Of a stretch of DNA of 34,502 bases, positions 7,008-16,394 are shown piece by piece (within the stretch, counting starts at the first letter, position 1; every line of letters starts with the position of its first letter). The stretch is from Nitrospirota bacterium (GTDB lineage: Bacteria > Nitrospirota > Thermodesulfovibrionia > Thermodesulfovibrionales > UBA6898). The translations under genes were made by a program, and so were the position numbers. The notes beneath the pieces are model-generated. The model made no database searches. It was not told the origin of the DNA and saw only the letters and a list, made by a program, of their open reading frames with translations. The DNA lies in assembly GCA_021814065.1 (NCBI GenBank), contig JAKAIZ010000007.1, forward strand, positions 1-34,502. Reading direction: 5' to 3'.

Positions 7008-9029
7008 CTAGGCCACCACTGCCTTTTCGGATTCCTTCAGCCAAAGAAGCCTCGATCCGTTGACCGTCGACCTGTTGATCTCATCAATGAATTTCTCTCC
7101 GTCGATTTCCAGGTCTTTGTCTCTTTTGAACGGGCTGAACGCCGCCTTCACCTTCGTCTTCAGCGCCTTCTTCACGTCGGTGTCCTTCCCCTTCTTCAGG
7201 GAAGAGCCCATCGCAGCGGCAACGGCGACGAATATGTCTGAGGCCGGCATGACACCGCCCGCGGGTTTGAGCGCCTTTCTTACTTCCTTGATTCTTCCGA
7301 GATAATCAACAATCGTGCCCTCCGATTCCAGCGCCGCTGTTGACGGCAGCACAATGTCCGCCTGCGTAGCCAGGTCCGTAATGTGAGAGTTCTGTACGAT
7401 CAGGAATTCCGTATCCGGTCTTTTGCCGACCGGCACCTCGCCGACCACATAAAGGACCTTAGAACTTGTCGAGACCATCTCTTTGAACTTCTTTCCTTCC
7501 GAAGTGAGTCCCATCAGTACCACGCCTTTGGCATTCGCCTCGAACGGGACGGACACTGCTTCCTCCTTAATGAGGGAGAGATTGGCGGCGGCCTTATACA
7601 AAGAAGGGGCTGACAAGACCACAGGAGACTTTGCAGCGATGAAGAGGTCAGCTGCAGCCATCGCTGCATCCGAAGGGTCGACGTGCGCCAGGGCCGAGAT
7701 CATCTCTTTCGGGGCCTTCACGCCTTTCGATATGACGGCCTGGGCGAGCTGTTCTATCATTTTCACTTCGTCGCCTCTAAGGACGGCGCTTGCGGCAGAT
7801 GCAATCCTCGGTTCGCCCGAGTTGATAACCAAAAGCCTTGCGCCTCCCTCGTTAATTCTCTTTCTGATCACCGCATCCAGAGCGGGAAGAACTCTCGTCC
7901 ACTGGTCAGGCGCAGTGCCGACGAGAACGAACAGGTCGGCGTCCTCGAGGTCGGCCGTTCCGCTCCTTAGGGCGTCGTAATCGGAATAAAGCGAAACGGA
8001 AGAGTCATAATTTTTCGTCTTCACTACGTCCGCGGCCAGTTTCTTCAGCGCGAGGGCATCCTCGTTCAAAATGTTAGCGCTCGACACAAATGCGGCATCT
8101 CCACCCGCCGCCTTAAGCTTGTCCGCAACTATCGCAAGGGCGTCTTCCCAGGAGGTCTCCCTGAGCTCTCCGCCGACCCTTTTCATCGGCGTCTTCAGGC
8201 GCGTCTCGCTGGCGAGGCTGTCAAAACCGTATCTCCCTATCGCGCAGATGTACTTCTCCGCTATGCCTTCGGCAGCGGCTGAGTTTATCTTTATGACTTC
8301 GCCGTCCTTCGTGCTGACCGTTATGCCGCAGGCATTGCCGCAGGAAAGGCAGACCGAATCGACTTTTTCGTATTCCCACTCTCTGCCCTTCCTCCAGCGG
8401 TCCGCTTCGAGCAGTGCATTGACGGGGCATGCGTCCACACAGCTCCCGCAGAACGTGCAGCCCGATTCCTGCAGGGGCTTGTCTTGCGCAGTGACCACCT
8501 TTGCGCCGACTCCTCTGCCTGAGAATTCGAGGACGTTCGTACCCTGCGCCTTGCATACCCTGACGCACCTGCTGCAGAGGACGCAGTATTCCGGGTCCCT
8601 TTTTATGAAGGGGTTAGCCTCGTCGGTGGGGTATCCGAATTTCTTTCTCGTGAAGCTCGATTCCTTGATCTCGAAGTCATACGCGTACTGCTGAAGGTTG
8701 CAGACGCCCGCCTTCGTGCAGGTCATACAGTCAAGGGGGTGCATCGACAGGATAAGGTCTACGACGAACTTCCTGATCTCCTGGACCCGTTCGGTCCGCG
8801 TCGCAATCACCATTCCCTCTTTGACCTTCGTATTGCAGGCGATCACGGGCGCCTTGCCGCCCTCCACTTCGACGACACAGAGTCTGCAGGCGCCGATACC
8901 CTTCATACCCTTAAGATAGCAGAGGTTCGGTATGTGTACCCCGGCGGCAGCGGCGGCTTCTATAAGGTTCGTGCCCTCACCTACCTGTACTTCCTTTCCG
9001 TCTATCTTCAGATTCACCATTTTTCCCAT
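7008..9029 (-). CDS. nuoG: NuoG/HoxU-like iron-sulfur subunit with molybdopterin-oxidoreductase fold
   Basis: 673 aa, last gene of the operon, predicted electron-carrying subunit of a NuoEFG-type complex. Cluster ligands in order are a [2Fe-2S] set C37, C48, C51, C65; a His-Cys3 [4Fe-4S] set H97, C101, C104, C110; two ferredoxin-type [4Fe-4S] sets C149-C159 and C191-C201; and a fourth set C227, C230, C234, C262 as in molybdopterin oxidoreductases. From ~275 onward the fold of that family continues but is shorter than in formate dehydrogenases. Where those enzymes carry the catalytic Cys/Sec (NxVxTCARxCH type), this protein reads KNYDSSVSLYS, so a formate dehydrogenase activity is doubtful. 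GGAGG precedes the ATG. It lies 14 bp after the ferredoxin-like gene. Confidence 0.88.
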   Translation of the reverse strand: MGKMVNLKIDGKEVQVGEGTNLIEAAAAAGVHIPNLCYLKGMKGIGACRLCVVEVEGGKAPVIACNTKVKEGMVIATRTERVQEIRKFVVDLILSMHPLDCMTCTKAGVCNLQQYAYDFEIKESSFTRKKFGYPTDEANPFIKRDPEYCVLCSRCVRVCKAQGTNVLEFSGRGVGAKVVTAQDKPLQESGCTFCGSCVDACPVNALLEADRWRKGREWEYEKVDSVCLSCGNACGITVSTKDGEVIKINSAAAEGIAEKYICAIGRYGFDSLASETRLKTPMKRVGGELRETSWEDALAIVADKLKAAGGDAAFVSSANILNEDALALKKLAADVVKTKNYDSSVSLYSDYDALRSGTADLEDADLFVLVGTAPDQWTRVLPALDAVIRKRINEGGARLLVINSGEPRIASAASAVLRGDEVKMIEQLAQAVISKGVKAPKEMISALAHVDPSDAAMAAADLFIAAKSPVVLSAPSLYKAAANLSLIKEEAVSVPFEANAKGVVLMGLTSEGKKFKEMVSTSSKVLYVVGEVPVGKRPDTEFLIVQNSHITDLATQADIVLPSTAALESEGTIVDYLGRIKEVRKALKPAGGVMPASDIFVAVAAAMGSSLKKGKDTDVKKALKTKVKAAFSPFKRDKDLEIDGEKFIDEINRSTVNGSRLLWLKESEKAVVA

Positions 9030-9043
9030 GAGTTCCTCCTCTA

Positions 9044-9643
9044 TTAAACAAGAACCGCAATTTTTTCTTCTACGACTTCAATCGCGCCGTACGGACATGC
9101 AGGAAGACAGTCGCCGCACTTCACGCACCTCTTCTGGCGTATCTCGAACGGCAGGTAGCCGGCCCGGAATGAGCTCCTCTTTTCGCCGAGGATTGCGTTA
9201 TACCTGCAGGCGTCCTTGCAGAGACCGCACATTACACACTTTTCAGGGACCACCTTGTATATGATGTAGTTGGGACATTCCCGCGCGCTGCATTTCCCGG
9301 CGAGATGCTCAACAAACGCCCCTCCTTTCAACTCCCCCAGCAGAAACTTCGCAGTGTCCTTGCCCTTGATGCAGCGCGAACCTTCCAGCATCTGGTCGGC
9401 AATCCGATTGATGGCTTTTATGTCGGCGCCGTCGCCGATGCCGGCCGATATCCGCTTGAGCCTCACCAGCGCCTCGTAGCTTCCGAGCATGCAGGGATGG
9501 CACTTGCCGCACATCGGTTCCGAAAGAAACTCTTCCACGAACTTTTGCGATTTCTGAACAGGGCACTTGATGTTCTCCACCGCGGCGAAGACATCCTTCA
9601 TATCTTTTTTCGGGGCTTCGTCTTTCTTTGCCGGTTCGCTCAT
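9044..9643 (-). CDS. stand-alone NuoF-C-terminal-like iron-sulfur protein
   Basis: 199-aa electron-transfer protein. Residues ~40-110 match the NuoF 4Fe-4S domain: MCGKCHPCMLGSYE, then GADIKAINRIADQMLEGSRC. Next come two cysteines in a KCSARECP spacing and two ferredoxin clusters (CVMCGLCKDAC and CVKCGDCLPACP). This order is the same as in the C-terminal ~190 residues of the adjacent NuoF homologue, so it looks like a detached duplicate. The start is the ATG at 9643 with AGGAGGT upstream. It overlaps the nuoF stop by four bases (ATGA), which implies translational coupling. A longer in-frame reading upstream only shadows nuoF. Its likely job is to carry electrons between CODH/ACS or ferredoxin and the NuoEFG module; that is inference. 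Confidence 0.85.
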   Translation of the reverse strand: MSEPAKKDEAPKKDMKDVFAAVENIKCPVQKSQKFVEEFLSEPMCGKCHPCMLGSYEALVRLKRISAGIGDGADIKAINRIADQMLEGSRCIKGKDTAKFLLGELKGGAFVEHLAGKCSARECPNYIIYKVVPEKCVMCGLCKDACRYNAILGEKRSSFRAGYLPFEIRQKRCVKCGDCLPACPYGAIEVVEEKIAVLV

Positions 9644-11529
9644 ACTACCTCCTGTTTCTCGGGGGTCTTCCTCTTCTTCTCGACCTTCACCGCGCCTATC
9701 GGACACGCATTGTAGCAGGCCTTGCATTTCGTGCAGTAGTCCTGATCGATAAAGAAACTGTCCTTCGTCTCCTTCACCGCGTCGAAGGCGCATGCCTGTT
9801 TGCAAAGGCCGCAGAGGAAACATTCGTCGTGCTCGATCCGGAATACGCCGAGCCCGCTGCACGCCTTCGCCTGACAGTATTTGTCCCTGATGTGCTCCTC
9901 ATACTCATGCCTGAAATATCTGATCGTCGTGAGCACCGGGTTCGGGGCGCTGTTGCCGAGACCGCAGAGCGCGCCTTCTTTGACCAGCTTGCCGAGCTTC
10001 TCCAATCGCTCGATATCACCTTCCTCGCCTTTGCCGGTAGTGATCCGCTCCAGGATCTCCAGCATCTGGTAGGTGCCGATCCTGCAAGGCGGACATTTGC
10101 CGCAGGATTCCGACTGGCAGAAAGAAAGGAAGTACTTCGCCACGTCGACCATGCAGTTGTCCTCGTCCATGACGACCATACCGCCCGACCCCATCATCGA
10201 ACCCACCTTCGCAAGAGAGTCGAAGTCGACCGGCAGATCGAGATGTTCCTCGGGGATGCATCCGCCGGAAGGGCCTCCGGTCTGCACCGCCTTGAACTTT
10301 TTCCCGTTCATGATGCCGCCGCCGATGTCGTAAATGATCTCCCTTAAGGTAATGCCCATCGGCACCTCGACAAGGCCGGTATTTACCACCTTACCGGTCA
10401 GCGCGAAGACCTTTGTCCCCGGAGAGTTCTTCGTGCCGATGCCGAGGAACCACTCTGCGCCTTTATCGATAATTGGAGGAACACAGGCATACGTTTCGAT
10501 ATTGTTCAGATTGCTCGGATAGCCCCAGGCACCGCCCCCGTGCTCAGACAACCTTGGAGGTCTCGGCCTCGGGAATCCTCTTTCGCCTTCTATCGATGCG
10601 ACCAGCGCGGTAGACTCGCCGCAGACAAAAGCGCCGGCCCCTTCCCGTATGTCGAGCGTGAAATTCAGGCCGCTGCCGAGTATATTCTTGCCGAGCAGGC
10701 CGAGTTCTTCCGCCTGTTTGATCGCGATGCCGAGGTTCTTTACAGCAAGGGGATACTCGTGTCTCACGTAGATCATCCCGTATTCCGCCCCTATCGCATA
10801 GGCGCAGAGGAGCATGCCTTCAAAAAGGCTGTGGGGATCGCCCTCCATGACCGACCTGTCCATAAAGGCCCCGGGGTCTCCTTCGTCTCCGTTTGCGATG
10901 ACGAATTTGATCTTCCCGGAGGCGCCCTTCGAATGCTTCCATTTCTTGCCGGCCGGGAAACCGGCACCGCCGCGCCCTCTCAGATTCGCCCTGTCGACTT
11001 CGGCCAGCACGCCGTCCGGAGACATCGAACCCAGGGCCTTTTCGAGGGCCTTATAGCCTCCGACGGCAATGTAGTGATAAATATTCCGAGGGTCGATCAG
11101 TCCGTTGTTCCTCAGCGCGATCCTGAGCTGTTTCTTATAAAACGGGACGTTCGTCATCTCGGGGATCGGCTCCTCCAGGATATTATTCCGGTAGAGGCTC
11201 TGACGGAAAGGTATGCCTCCGGCAACCGTATAGCTCATTATCGAACGGGCATGTTCGGGCTTGACCTTCTGATAGAAGATACCTTCCGGTTCTACCTTCA
11301 TGACGGGTCCCTTCTGACAGAGGCCCTGACAGCCGGTCTTTACCACATCCAGGGTAATGCCCCTTTTTGCGGCTTCCTCCTCGATGGCGCTAAGGACCTT
11401 CGGAGCGCCGGTCGCGGTACAAGCCGTTCCGCTGCAGAGCCTCACTCTCGGCACGTCGGGCAGAAACGTATGGTCCGATATCTGCTTTCTCAGATTCTTC
11501 AAATCGTCTATCGTCTTTAATTTTTCCAT
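9640..11529 (-). CDS. nuoF: NuoF/HndC-like NAD(P)H-binding flavoprotein subunit
   Basis: 629 aa. The N-terminal ~120 residues are a thioredoxin-like [2Fe-2S] domain (CSGTACTATG ... GCQGLCQ). The NuoF core follows, with the FMN/NADH-binding glycine-rich segment LRGRGGAGFPAGKKW and NGDEGDPGAFMDR. Then come the SESCGKCPPCRIGTYQM ... LCGLG [4Fe-4S] ligands and two C-terminal ferredoxin clusters (CFLCGLCKQAC, CTKCKACYNACP). This domain order matches the B subunits of electron-bifurcating hydrogenases and HndC, and is larger than respiratory NuoF. It should bind FMN and NAD(P)H and exchange electrons with the NuoE and NuoG homologues beside it. It starts 3 bp after the nuoE stop; a purine-rich site lies within the end of nuoE. 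Confidence 0.93.
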   Translation of the reverse strand: MEKLKTIDDLKNLRKQISDHTFLPDVPRVRLCSGTACTATGAPKVLSAIEEEAAKRGITLDVVKTGCQGLCQKGPVMKVEPEGIFYQKVKPEHARSIMSYTVAGGIPFRQSLYRNNILEEPIPEMTNVPFYKKQLRIALRNNGLIDPRNIYHYIAVGGYKALEKALGSMSPDGVLAEVDRANLRGRGGAGFPAGKKWKHSKGASGKIKFVIANGDEGDPGAFMDRSVMEGDPHSLFEGMLLCAYAIGAEYGMIYVRHEYPLAVKNLGIAIKQAEELGLLGKNILGSGLNFTLDIREGAGAFVCGESTALVASIEGERGFPRPRPPRLSEHGGGAWGYPSNLNNIETYACVPPIIDKGAEWFLGIGTKNSPGTKVFALTGKVVNTGLVEVPMGITLREIIYDIGGGIMNGKKFKAVQTGGPSGGCIPEEHLDLPVDFDSLAKVGSMMGSGGMVVMDEDNCMVDVAKYFLSFCQSESCGKCPPCRIGTYQMLEILERITTGKGEEGDIERLEKLGKLVKEGALCGLGNSAPNPVLTTIRYFRHEYEEHIRDKYCQAKACSGLGVFRIEHDECFLCGLCKQACAFDAVKETKDSFFIDQDYCTKCKACYNACPIGAVKVEKKRKTPEKQEVV

Positions 11530-11532
11530 GGC

Positions 11533-12018
11533 CTACTTCCCTTCAACCATTTTTACGACTTCGCCCGCCTTCTTGGGATTCAGGTCCCCGATGATCTCGT
11601 CGTTGACGGTCGCAACCGGAGCCAGGCCGCAGCATCCAACGCACCCGACCGTTTCGAGCGTCAAGGAAAGATCGGGGGTGGTCTCCCCCGGCTTGATGCC
11701 GAAAGACTCCTCTATTTTTTCAAGGACCTTCGAGGCTCCCCTGACGTGGCACGCGGTACCCGTGCAGACGCAGACCACGTTCCTGCCGCGCGGCTTGAAA
11801 TAGAAATGCTTATAAAAAGATGCGGTACTATACACCTCCGCAAGCGGTATATCGAGCTTCCTGGCCAGCGCCTTCAGCACGTCCTCCGGGAGATAATTAT
11901 GTTCCTTCTGTATGCTCTGAAAGGCGTGGATAAGAACGCCCCTTTTTTTCTGGTCCTCCGTGAGGACATCCTTCACATGACCGATCTTCTCATCTACATT
12001 CAACTCTTCTACCTTCAT
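11533..12018 (-). CDS. nuoE: NuoE/HndA-like [2Fe-2S] subunit
   Basis: 161-aa thioredoxin-fold [2Fe-2S] protein. The N-terminal helical part contains the family motif LPEDVLKALARKLDIPLAEV and YSTASFYKHF. The cluster ligands are CTGTAC (C-x4-C) and, about 40 residues later, CVGCCG (C-x3-C type). In NuoEFG, HndABCD and HydABC complexes this subunit docks on the flavoprotein and holds the off-pathway 2Fe-2S cluster. The ATG has GGAGGT three bases upstream. It is the first gene of the electron-transfer block and follows cooS by 52 bp. Confidence 0.93.
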   Translation of the reverse strand: MKVEELNVDEKIGHVKDVLTEDQKKRGVLIHAFQSIQKEHNYLPEDVLKALARKLDIPLAEVYSTASFYKHFYFKPRGRNVVCVCTGTACHVRGASKVLEKIEESFGIKPGETTPDLSLTLETVGCVGCCGLAPVATVNDEIIGDLNPKKAGEVVKMVEGK

Positions 12019-12032
12019 CTAACCTCCAACAT

Positions 12033-12061
12033 ATAGGTCATATATGCCTTATTGGACCTAT
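12033..12061. other. inverted repeat between cooS and nuoE
   Basis: ATAGGTC (12033-12039) and GACCTAT (12055-12061) are perfect inverted copies separated by 15 bp. They lie in the 52-bp spacer where the CODH genes give way to the electron-transfer genes. It could be a weak processing or attenuation hairpin, or chance. Confidence 0.3.
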
Positions 12062-12070
12062 TTGAATTCT

Positions 12071-14056
12071 TTAATATATTCCGAGATGCGGCTTCGCCGC
12101 CTTTTCGATCTCGCGGCGAGCGGCCATATCCATGAGGACCCTTTCGGCGCCGAACTTGCCGGGCTCATATTTCCTGAGTTTCAGTCTTTCCCTCGCGGTA
12201 TCGATATACTTCAGCGCCATTGCGAGTATCTTCTCCGGGTCGGGCTCGAAATGGAGAGCGCCCATATACCGCTCGAACCAGACCTCGGTCATGATCCTCG
12301 TCACTTCCTTGCTCGCCTCCACGGGGGAGTCGCCGCCGAATATGACGGGGAAACCCGATGCAGCGAAATAGCAGCCGATCGCGATAGCCTTTTCGGACAT
12401 CCATTCAGGCGCGATACCCACCGCAGGCATGCCTCCAATCTCGTCGGAAAGACCACCCTCAGCCGCCATAGCGCTCGCGATGGTGAGGATCCTCGAGTTA
12501 TCGACGCATGCCCCCAGGTGGAGGATCGGCGGAATTCCGATCGCCTCGCAGACCTCCCGCAATCCCGGGCCCGCGTTTTCAAGGGCCATCTCAGGGGTCA
12601 GGAATCCGGCTGAGCCGCATGCGGCAGAGCCGCAGCCGGTCGACACGATAAGGATGTCGTTCTTTATAAGTTCCCTGGCAAGGAAATGATGCAGCCCCGT
12701 CGAAGGCACCCTCGGGTTGTCGCAGCCGGCCAGGCCGACAACTCCACGGACCCTCCCTGCGATGATCGCATCATTTAACGGTCTGAAGGAGCCCCTCCAG
12801 GTACCGCCCTGCATATACTCGATGTATTCGTGGGAGAACCCGCCGATTAGGGGGGCCTTGTCTGTGTAATGGCTCCCTGTCACCTTCCTGTTGGGGAAGT
12901 TGTCGGCCGCGATCTTCACGATCTCCCGCGCCACCTCTTTTGCCCTGTGCTCATCGAACTCTATGTGCATCGCTCCCTGCATCTTCGCCTTCTCGGAAGT
13001 GGTGATGATCTTGGTATGGAACTTCTTTGCTACCTCGGTGATTGCAGGCATGATGCACTGGACATCGACGGTCATAGCGTCTATAAGACCGGTCATAATC
13101 CCGAGTTCCTGGTTGGTAAAACCGCCGGCAGTCGGAATGCCGTGTCTCATCAATACCTCATTCGCCGTGCAGCACATACCGCCTAAGTTGATACCCTTTG
13201 CGCCCTTTGACCTGGCGTATTCGACCATTTCAGGCTCGGCCACCACATCGACCATGATCTCGGCAAGCAGCGGTTCATGCCCGTGCACGATGAGATTGAC
13301 CTCGTCCTCCTTAAATATGCCGAAACTCGCCTCGGCCTTTATCGGTTTCGGGGTGCCGAAGAGGATGTCTGTGACGTCGGTGGATATCATGCTGCCGAGC
13401 CATCCGTCGGCGAGCGCTGTCCTCAACCCCTGCGTGAGGAGATGGTCGGGGTCATGGTCAACACCGATATTGGTGCGATGCATCGCCTCGCAGACCTCCC
13501 GGTCGACGCCGCGGGGGACGATACCCCACTTTCTCCAGCGCTCCTGGGTCTTCCTGGGCGCCCTCGTGATAAAGTTGCCTTCACCCTTCTGTCTTCCGAA
13601 GTCTTCTATCAGCTTTTCGGCAACGTCTTTTGCGACCGCATTTACTTCCCTGCCTTCAAATTCGATATTCAGATAGCCCGCAACCCGGTACAGCTTTCTC
13701 ACGTCGGTGATCTTGAAATCTTTTGCTTCGCCGTTTGCAACGGCAAGGAGGGTAAAGGCCATCCCTCTCGCATGGTCCGAGTGCGCGGCGGTCCCCGCTG
13801 CGATCATCCTGAGAAAATTCCTCGCGGCAACCGTGGGAAGGGTCGCTCCGCATACACCCCTGGCCTCTTCTTCAGCATTTTTGCCGACCAGCCTGCACGG
13901 TCCCATGTGACACACCTTGCAGCAGGCACCCTCGGCCCCGATCGGGCAGGGTTTCAGCCTGTCGGCCCTGTCAAAACAGGTCTCTATCTTGCGGGCCTCG
14001 CCCCACTCTATGATCTCTTCTGCGCCTCTGGCATCGCTCTTTATATTCTGTGACAT
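12071..14056 (-). CDS. cooS: anaerobic Ni-Fe carbon monoxide dehydrogenase catalytic subunit
   Basis: 661-aa CODH (AcsA/CooS). It interconverts CO and CO2 and, with AcsB, feeds CO to acetyl-CoA synthesis. The N-terminal cysteines of the D and B clusters are visible (CPIGAEGACCKVCHMGPC, then GVCG). C-cluster landmarks follow in order: HGHEPLL, GGMCCTANE, QCIMP, a TGCGSAACG segment and a late LGACVDNSR. I start at ATG 14056, preceded by GGAGGAT, rather than the in-frame TTG four codons upstream. The stop of acsB is 19 bp away. No cooC-type nickel-insertion ATPase gene is in the window. Confidence 0.97.
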   Translation of the reverse strand: MSQNIKSDARGAEEIIEWGEARKIETCFDRADRLKPCPIGAEGACCKVCHMGPCRLVGKNAEEEARGVCGATLPTVAARNFLRMIAAGTAAHSDHARGMAFTLLAVANGEAKDFKITDVRKLYRVAGYLNIEFEGREVNAVAKDVAEKLIEDFGRQKGEGNFITRAPRKTQERWRKWGIVPRGVDREVCEAMHRTNIGVDHDPDHLLTQGLRTALADGWLGSMISTDVTDILFGTPKPIKAEASFGIFKEDEVNLIVHGHEPLLAEIMVDVVAEPEMVEYARSKGAKGINLGGMCCTANEVLMRHGIPTAGGFTNQELGIMTGLIDAMTVDVQCIMPAITEVAKKFHTKIITTSEKAKMQGAMHIEFDEHRAKEVAREIVKIAADNFPNRKVTGSHYTDKAPLIGGFSHEYIEYMQGGTWRGSFRPLNDAIIAGRVRGVVGLAGCDNPRVPSTGLHHFLARELIKNDILIVSTGCGSAACGSAGFLTPEMALENAGPGLREVCEAIGIPPILHLGACVDNSRILTIASAMAAEGGLSDEIGGMPAVGIAPEWMSEKAIAIGCYFAASGFPVIFGGDSPVEASKEVTRIMTEVWFERYMGALHFEPDPEKILAMALKYIDTARERLKLRKYEPGKFGAERVLMDMAARREIEKAAKPHLGIY

Positions 14057-14075
14057 TGTATCCTCCAATCCTTAT

Positions 14076-16274
14076 TTAAAACATCGGGTCCATTTCAAGC
14101 GCGGGATGCCCCACACTCGAAAGGAACTCCAGGAGTTTCTCCGAATCCTCGGCGTTCGTCTCGTCAGCGATTTTATCGAGCAGGTCCGGCACGCCCTCTT
14201 CCGCCGCACGCTCGTTGAATTTCTCCTTGAGGCTTTCTTTGAGGTTCTTCGTCATCCAGACGACTCTCTTCAGCCCGCCGTCGGCATACAGGAATTTTTT
14301 GCTCGTGATAAAGTTTCTGCCGATACCCATGAAGCCCGGGGTCTGCATACCCCCGCCGACGCTCCCGGCCAGCGTGGAGAACTTCATCCCGGCCGGCGTC
14401 ATGCCTGTATGGCCGCGCTGGACGATCATGACCCCGTTAGCCTCAGGGACGATCGCTATAATGCATTCGAAACACCCGCACGAGGTCATCGGGTTGTCCA
14501 TGATCGTATAGGCGTTCATCGTCTCGACCGCACCGCCCGACGCGCTCTTGATATACTCGTCGACACCCGTCCAGCGGCCCTTCATCTGGTCAATGATATC
14601 GCCCTTCTTGATAGGCTGGTTTCCGCCGGTCGGATCGATCTCGTAGGCGGCCTTGCCGTCCAGCCAGTTATAGGCGCCGCAGAGGCCGAGTCTCTCGGGC
14701 GTGATGACACAGGTATGGCTCGGTGCGAAAGACTGGCAGAGCAGGCAGGAATAGAAGGTATCGACCGATTCGTCGGTCATGCTGCCGAGCCTCTGGTCGC
14801 GTTCTTTGTATGACTTCCTTGCCTCTTCCTGCATCGCGAGCACGTCCTTTTCATCGACATAGAGCGTCACCTGGACCTTGTCGACGATCGACTTGAACCT
14901 CGAATGGCTCATCGTCGCCTGGATGACTCCGATATGTTCCAGAGTGAGGCCGTCTTTCTTGGCCTGGTTGCTGATCCTGACCCAGTTGATATCGCGCTGT
15001 CCCATGTGCCAGAGGCCCTGGGCTTCGTTGAGGTTGTGGTGTATCTTCCTCTCGATGACCGATTCGAAATCCTTCTGCATCTTCCTTCCGGCCACGTCGA
15101 TCACTATGCCGAGGGGCATCTTGCCGCCCTTCTCGAACCTCTCCTGCCAGTTCTCTCCGACGATGACCACCTTGTTGTCCTCGATCTCCTCGAGCTCCCT
15201 GGTCCGGACCCACTCGAACGCCGGGGTCCGTTGTCCGCCGAACTCGATGAACATGTCCTCTTTTCTGATCCGCTCGCCCTCGAAGGCCGGGCCATACGCA
15301 ACCGGGATCGGCGGCTTCTCGACCACAATCTTGAGCCCTCTCACCTCGATCGACTTTTGCACGATTTTGTTGTGATCAAATTCCTTGTCAACCTCTTCAT
15401 ACGTGCAGACGCCGGTAGGGTGTATCACCGGGATGTCCGTATCGGCGACCGCCGGGAAACCCATATTGATCGCACCCGCCCCCGTTGACCAGATGATATC
15501 GTTTAGAGGCCCCAGCACCATCGCAAAGGCAAAGACCCTGTCCTTCTGGTACTTAAGATGCTCCTTAAAATCTCCGGCCTTTTTGCCGCCGAATATCAGC
15601 GACGCCCTGATCGCCCAGTCAAGCGCGTAAAGGGTATGTTCGGTATCCGGACCGAGAGGCACGATACGCGTATCCCATCCGAGGGCAACCCCTTTCCTCA
15701 GCAGTTGCTTGGTCACCGAGTTGCCGTCGACATTCCCGGACAGGAACGTGAGTATATTCTTTTCCTGCAGTTCCCTGACGATCTTTACGGCGGTGTCGTC
15801 ATCGGGGGCCGCCCCGATGATCGCGGCAAACCCCGGCATCGTTCCGTCCACTAACTGGATGCCCAGGTTACGCTGGATCGTATCGGTTATAAACCCGTTA
15901 TACTCATAGCCGGTTTCAGGATCTTTTACCGGCTCGAGACCCTCGATATACCTGAGGGCAAGGATAATCTCCTCCGCAAAGAGGGTAGCCATGCCCGAGT
16001 CGAGGGCCTCACCGAGATAGGGCTTCCAGATTTTTTCTTCGGGCTCTCCGTGAAGCAGTTCCCTGGCAAAGCCGAGGGCCGTCTTCATATCGCCTATCGT
16101 CTTCACTGCAAAACCCGTCATTGCGTAGATCATCGGCAGATAAAACGCGGTATCGGGGAATTCGAAGACATGACCTTCACCGTGCGCAGCTATCGCCTTC
16201 TGAAGCATTTCATCCGCTCTCTTTACAAGAGTATTCGAAGCTCTTATAGCCGCCGAGGCTATTAACTTGGACAT
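14076..16274 (-). CDS. acsB: acetyl-CoA synthase, CODH/ACS complex catalytic subunit
   Basis: 732 aa, the length of the bacterial three-domain enzyme, so it retains the N-terminal domain that docks on CODH and holds the CO tunnel; the shorter archaeal CdhC lacks it. It joins CO, the methyl group from the corrinoid protein, and CoA. A-cluster ligands are visible in the C-terminal third: CLLCQSFAPSHTC, LGLCGAYNW and SCGCFEC, the last giving the Cys-Gly-Cys that binds the distal nickel. Near residue 300 are STGAGAINMGFPAV and IHPTGVCTYEEVD. AGGAGGT lies four bases before the ATG. It is preceded by acsC and followed by cooS on the same strand. Confidence 0.97.
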   Translation of the reverse strand: MSKLIASAAIRASNTLVKRADEMLQKAIAAHGEGHVFEFPDTAFYLPMIYAMTGFAVKTIGDMKTALGFARELLHGEPEEKIWKPYLGEALDSGMATLFAEEIILALRYIEGLEPVKDPETGYEYNGFITDTIQRNLGIQLVDGTMPGFAAIIGAAPDDDTAVKIVRELQEKNILTFLSGNVDGNSVTKQLLRKGVALGWDTRIVPLGPDTEHTLYALDWAIRASLIFGGKKAGDFKEHLKYQKDRVFAFAMVLGPLNDIIWSTGAGAINMGFPAVADTDIPVIHPTGVCTYEEVDKEFDHNKIVQKSIEVRGLKIVVEKPPIPVAYGPAFEGERIRKEDMFIEFGGQRTPAFEWVRTRELEEIEDNKVVIVGENWQERFEKGGKMPLGIVIDVAGRKMQKDFESVIERKIHHNLNEAQGLWHMGQRDINWVRISNQAKKDGLTLEHIGVIQATMSHSRFKSIVDKVQVTLYVDEKDVLAMQEEARKSYKERDQRLGSMTDESVDTFYSCLLCQSFAPSHTCVITPERLGLCGAYNWLDGKAAYEIDPTGGNQPIKKGDIIDQMKGRWTGVDEYIKSASGGAVETMNAYTIMDNPMTSCGCFECIIAIVPEANGVMIVQRGHTGMTPAGMKFSTLAGSVGGGMQTPGFMGIGRNFITSKKFLYADGGLKRVVWMTKNLKESLKEKFNERAAEEGVPDLLDKIADETNAEDSEKLLEFLSSVGHPALEMDPMF

Positions 16275-16394
16275 CCTGACCTCCTATGATTGAGGATGAG
16301 ACACGAAAAGTCTCGGCCACACCCAGACTTGCTTGTACTGATGGTTTTCCTTTTATACACTTTATTATATATAAAAGCGCCTGCCCTCTGCCTG

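Noticed and set aside
9644-9862. N-terminal extension of the 199-aa iron-sulfur protein
   Set aside because: The extension is Arg/Gly-rich shadow sequence of nuoF in another frame; the ATG at 9643 has AGGAGGT and an ATGA overlap.
10540-11520. 326-codon plus-strand open frame opposite nuoF
   Set aside because: It mirrors the highly conserved nuoF coding sequence; the opposite-strand protein has no recognisable motif.
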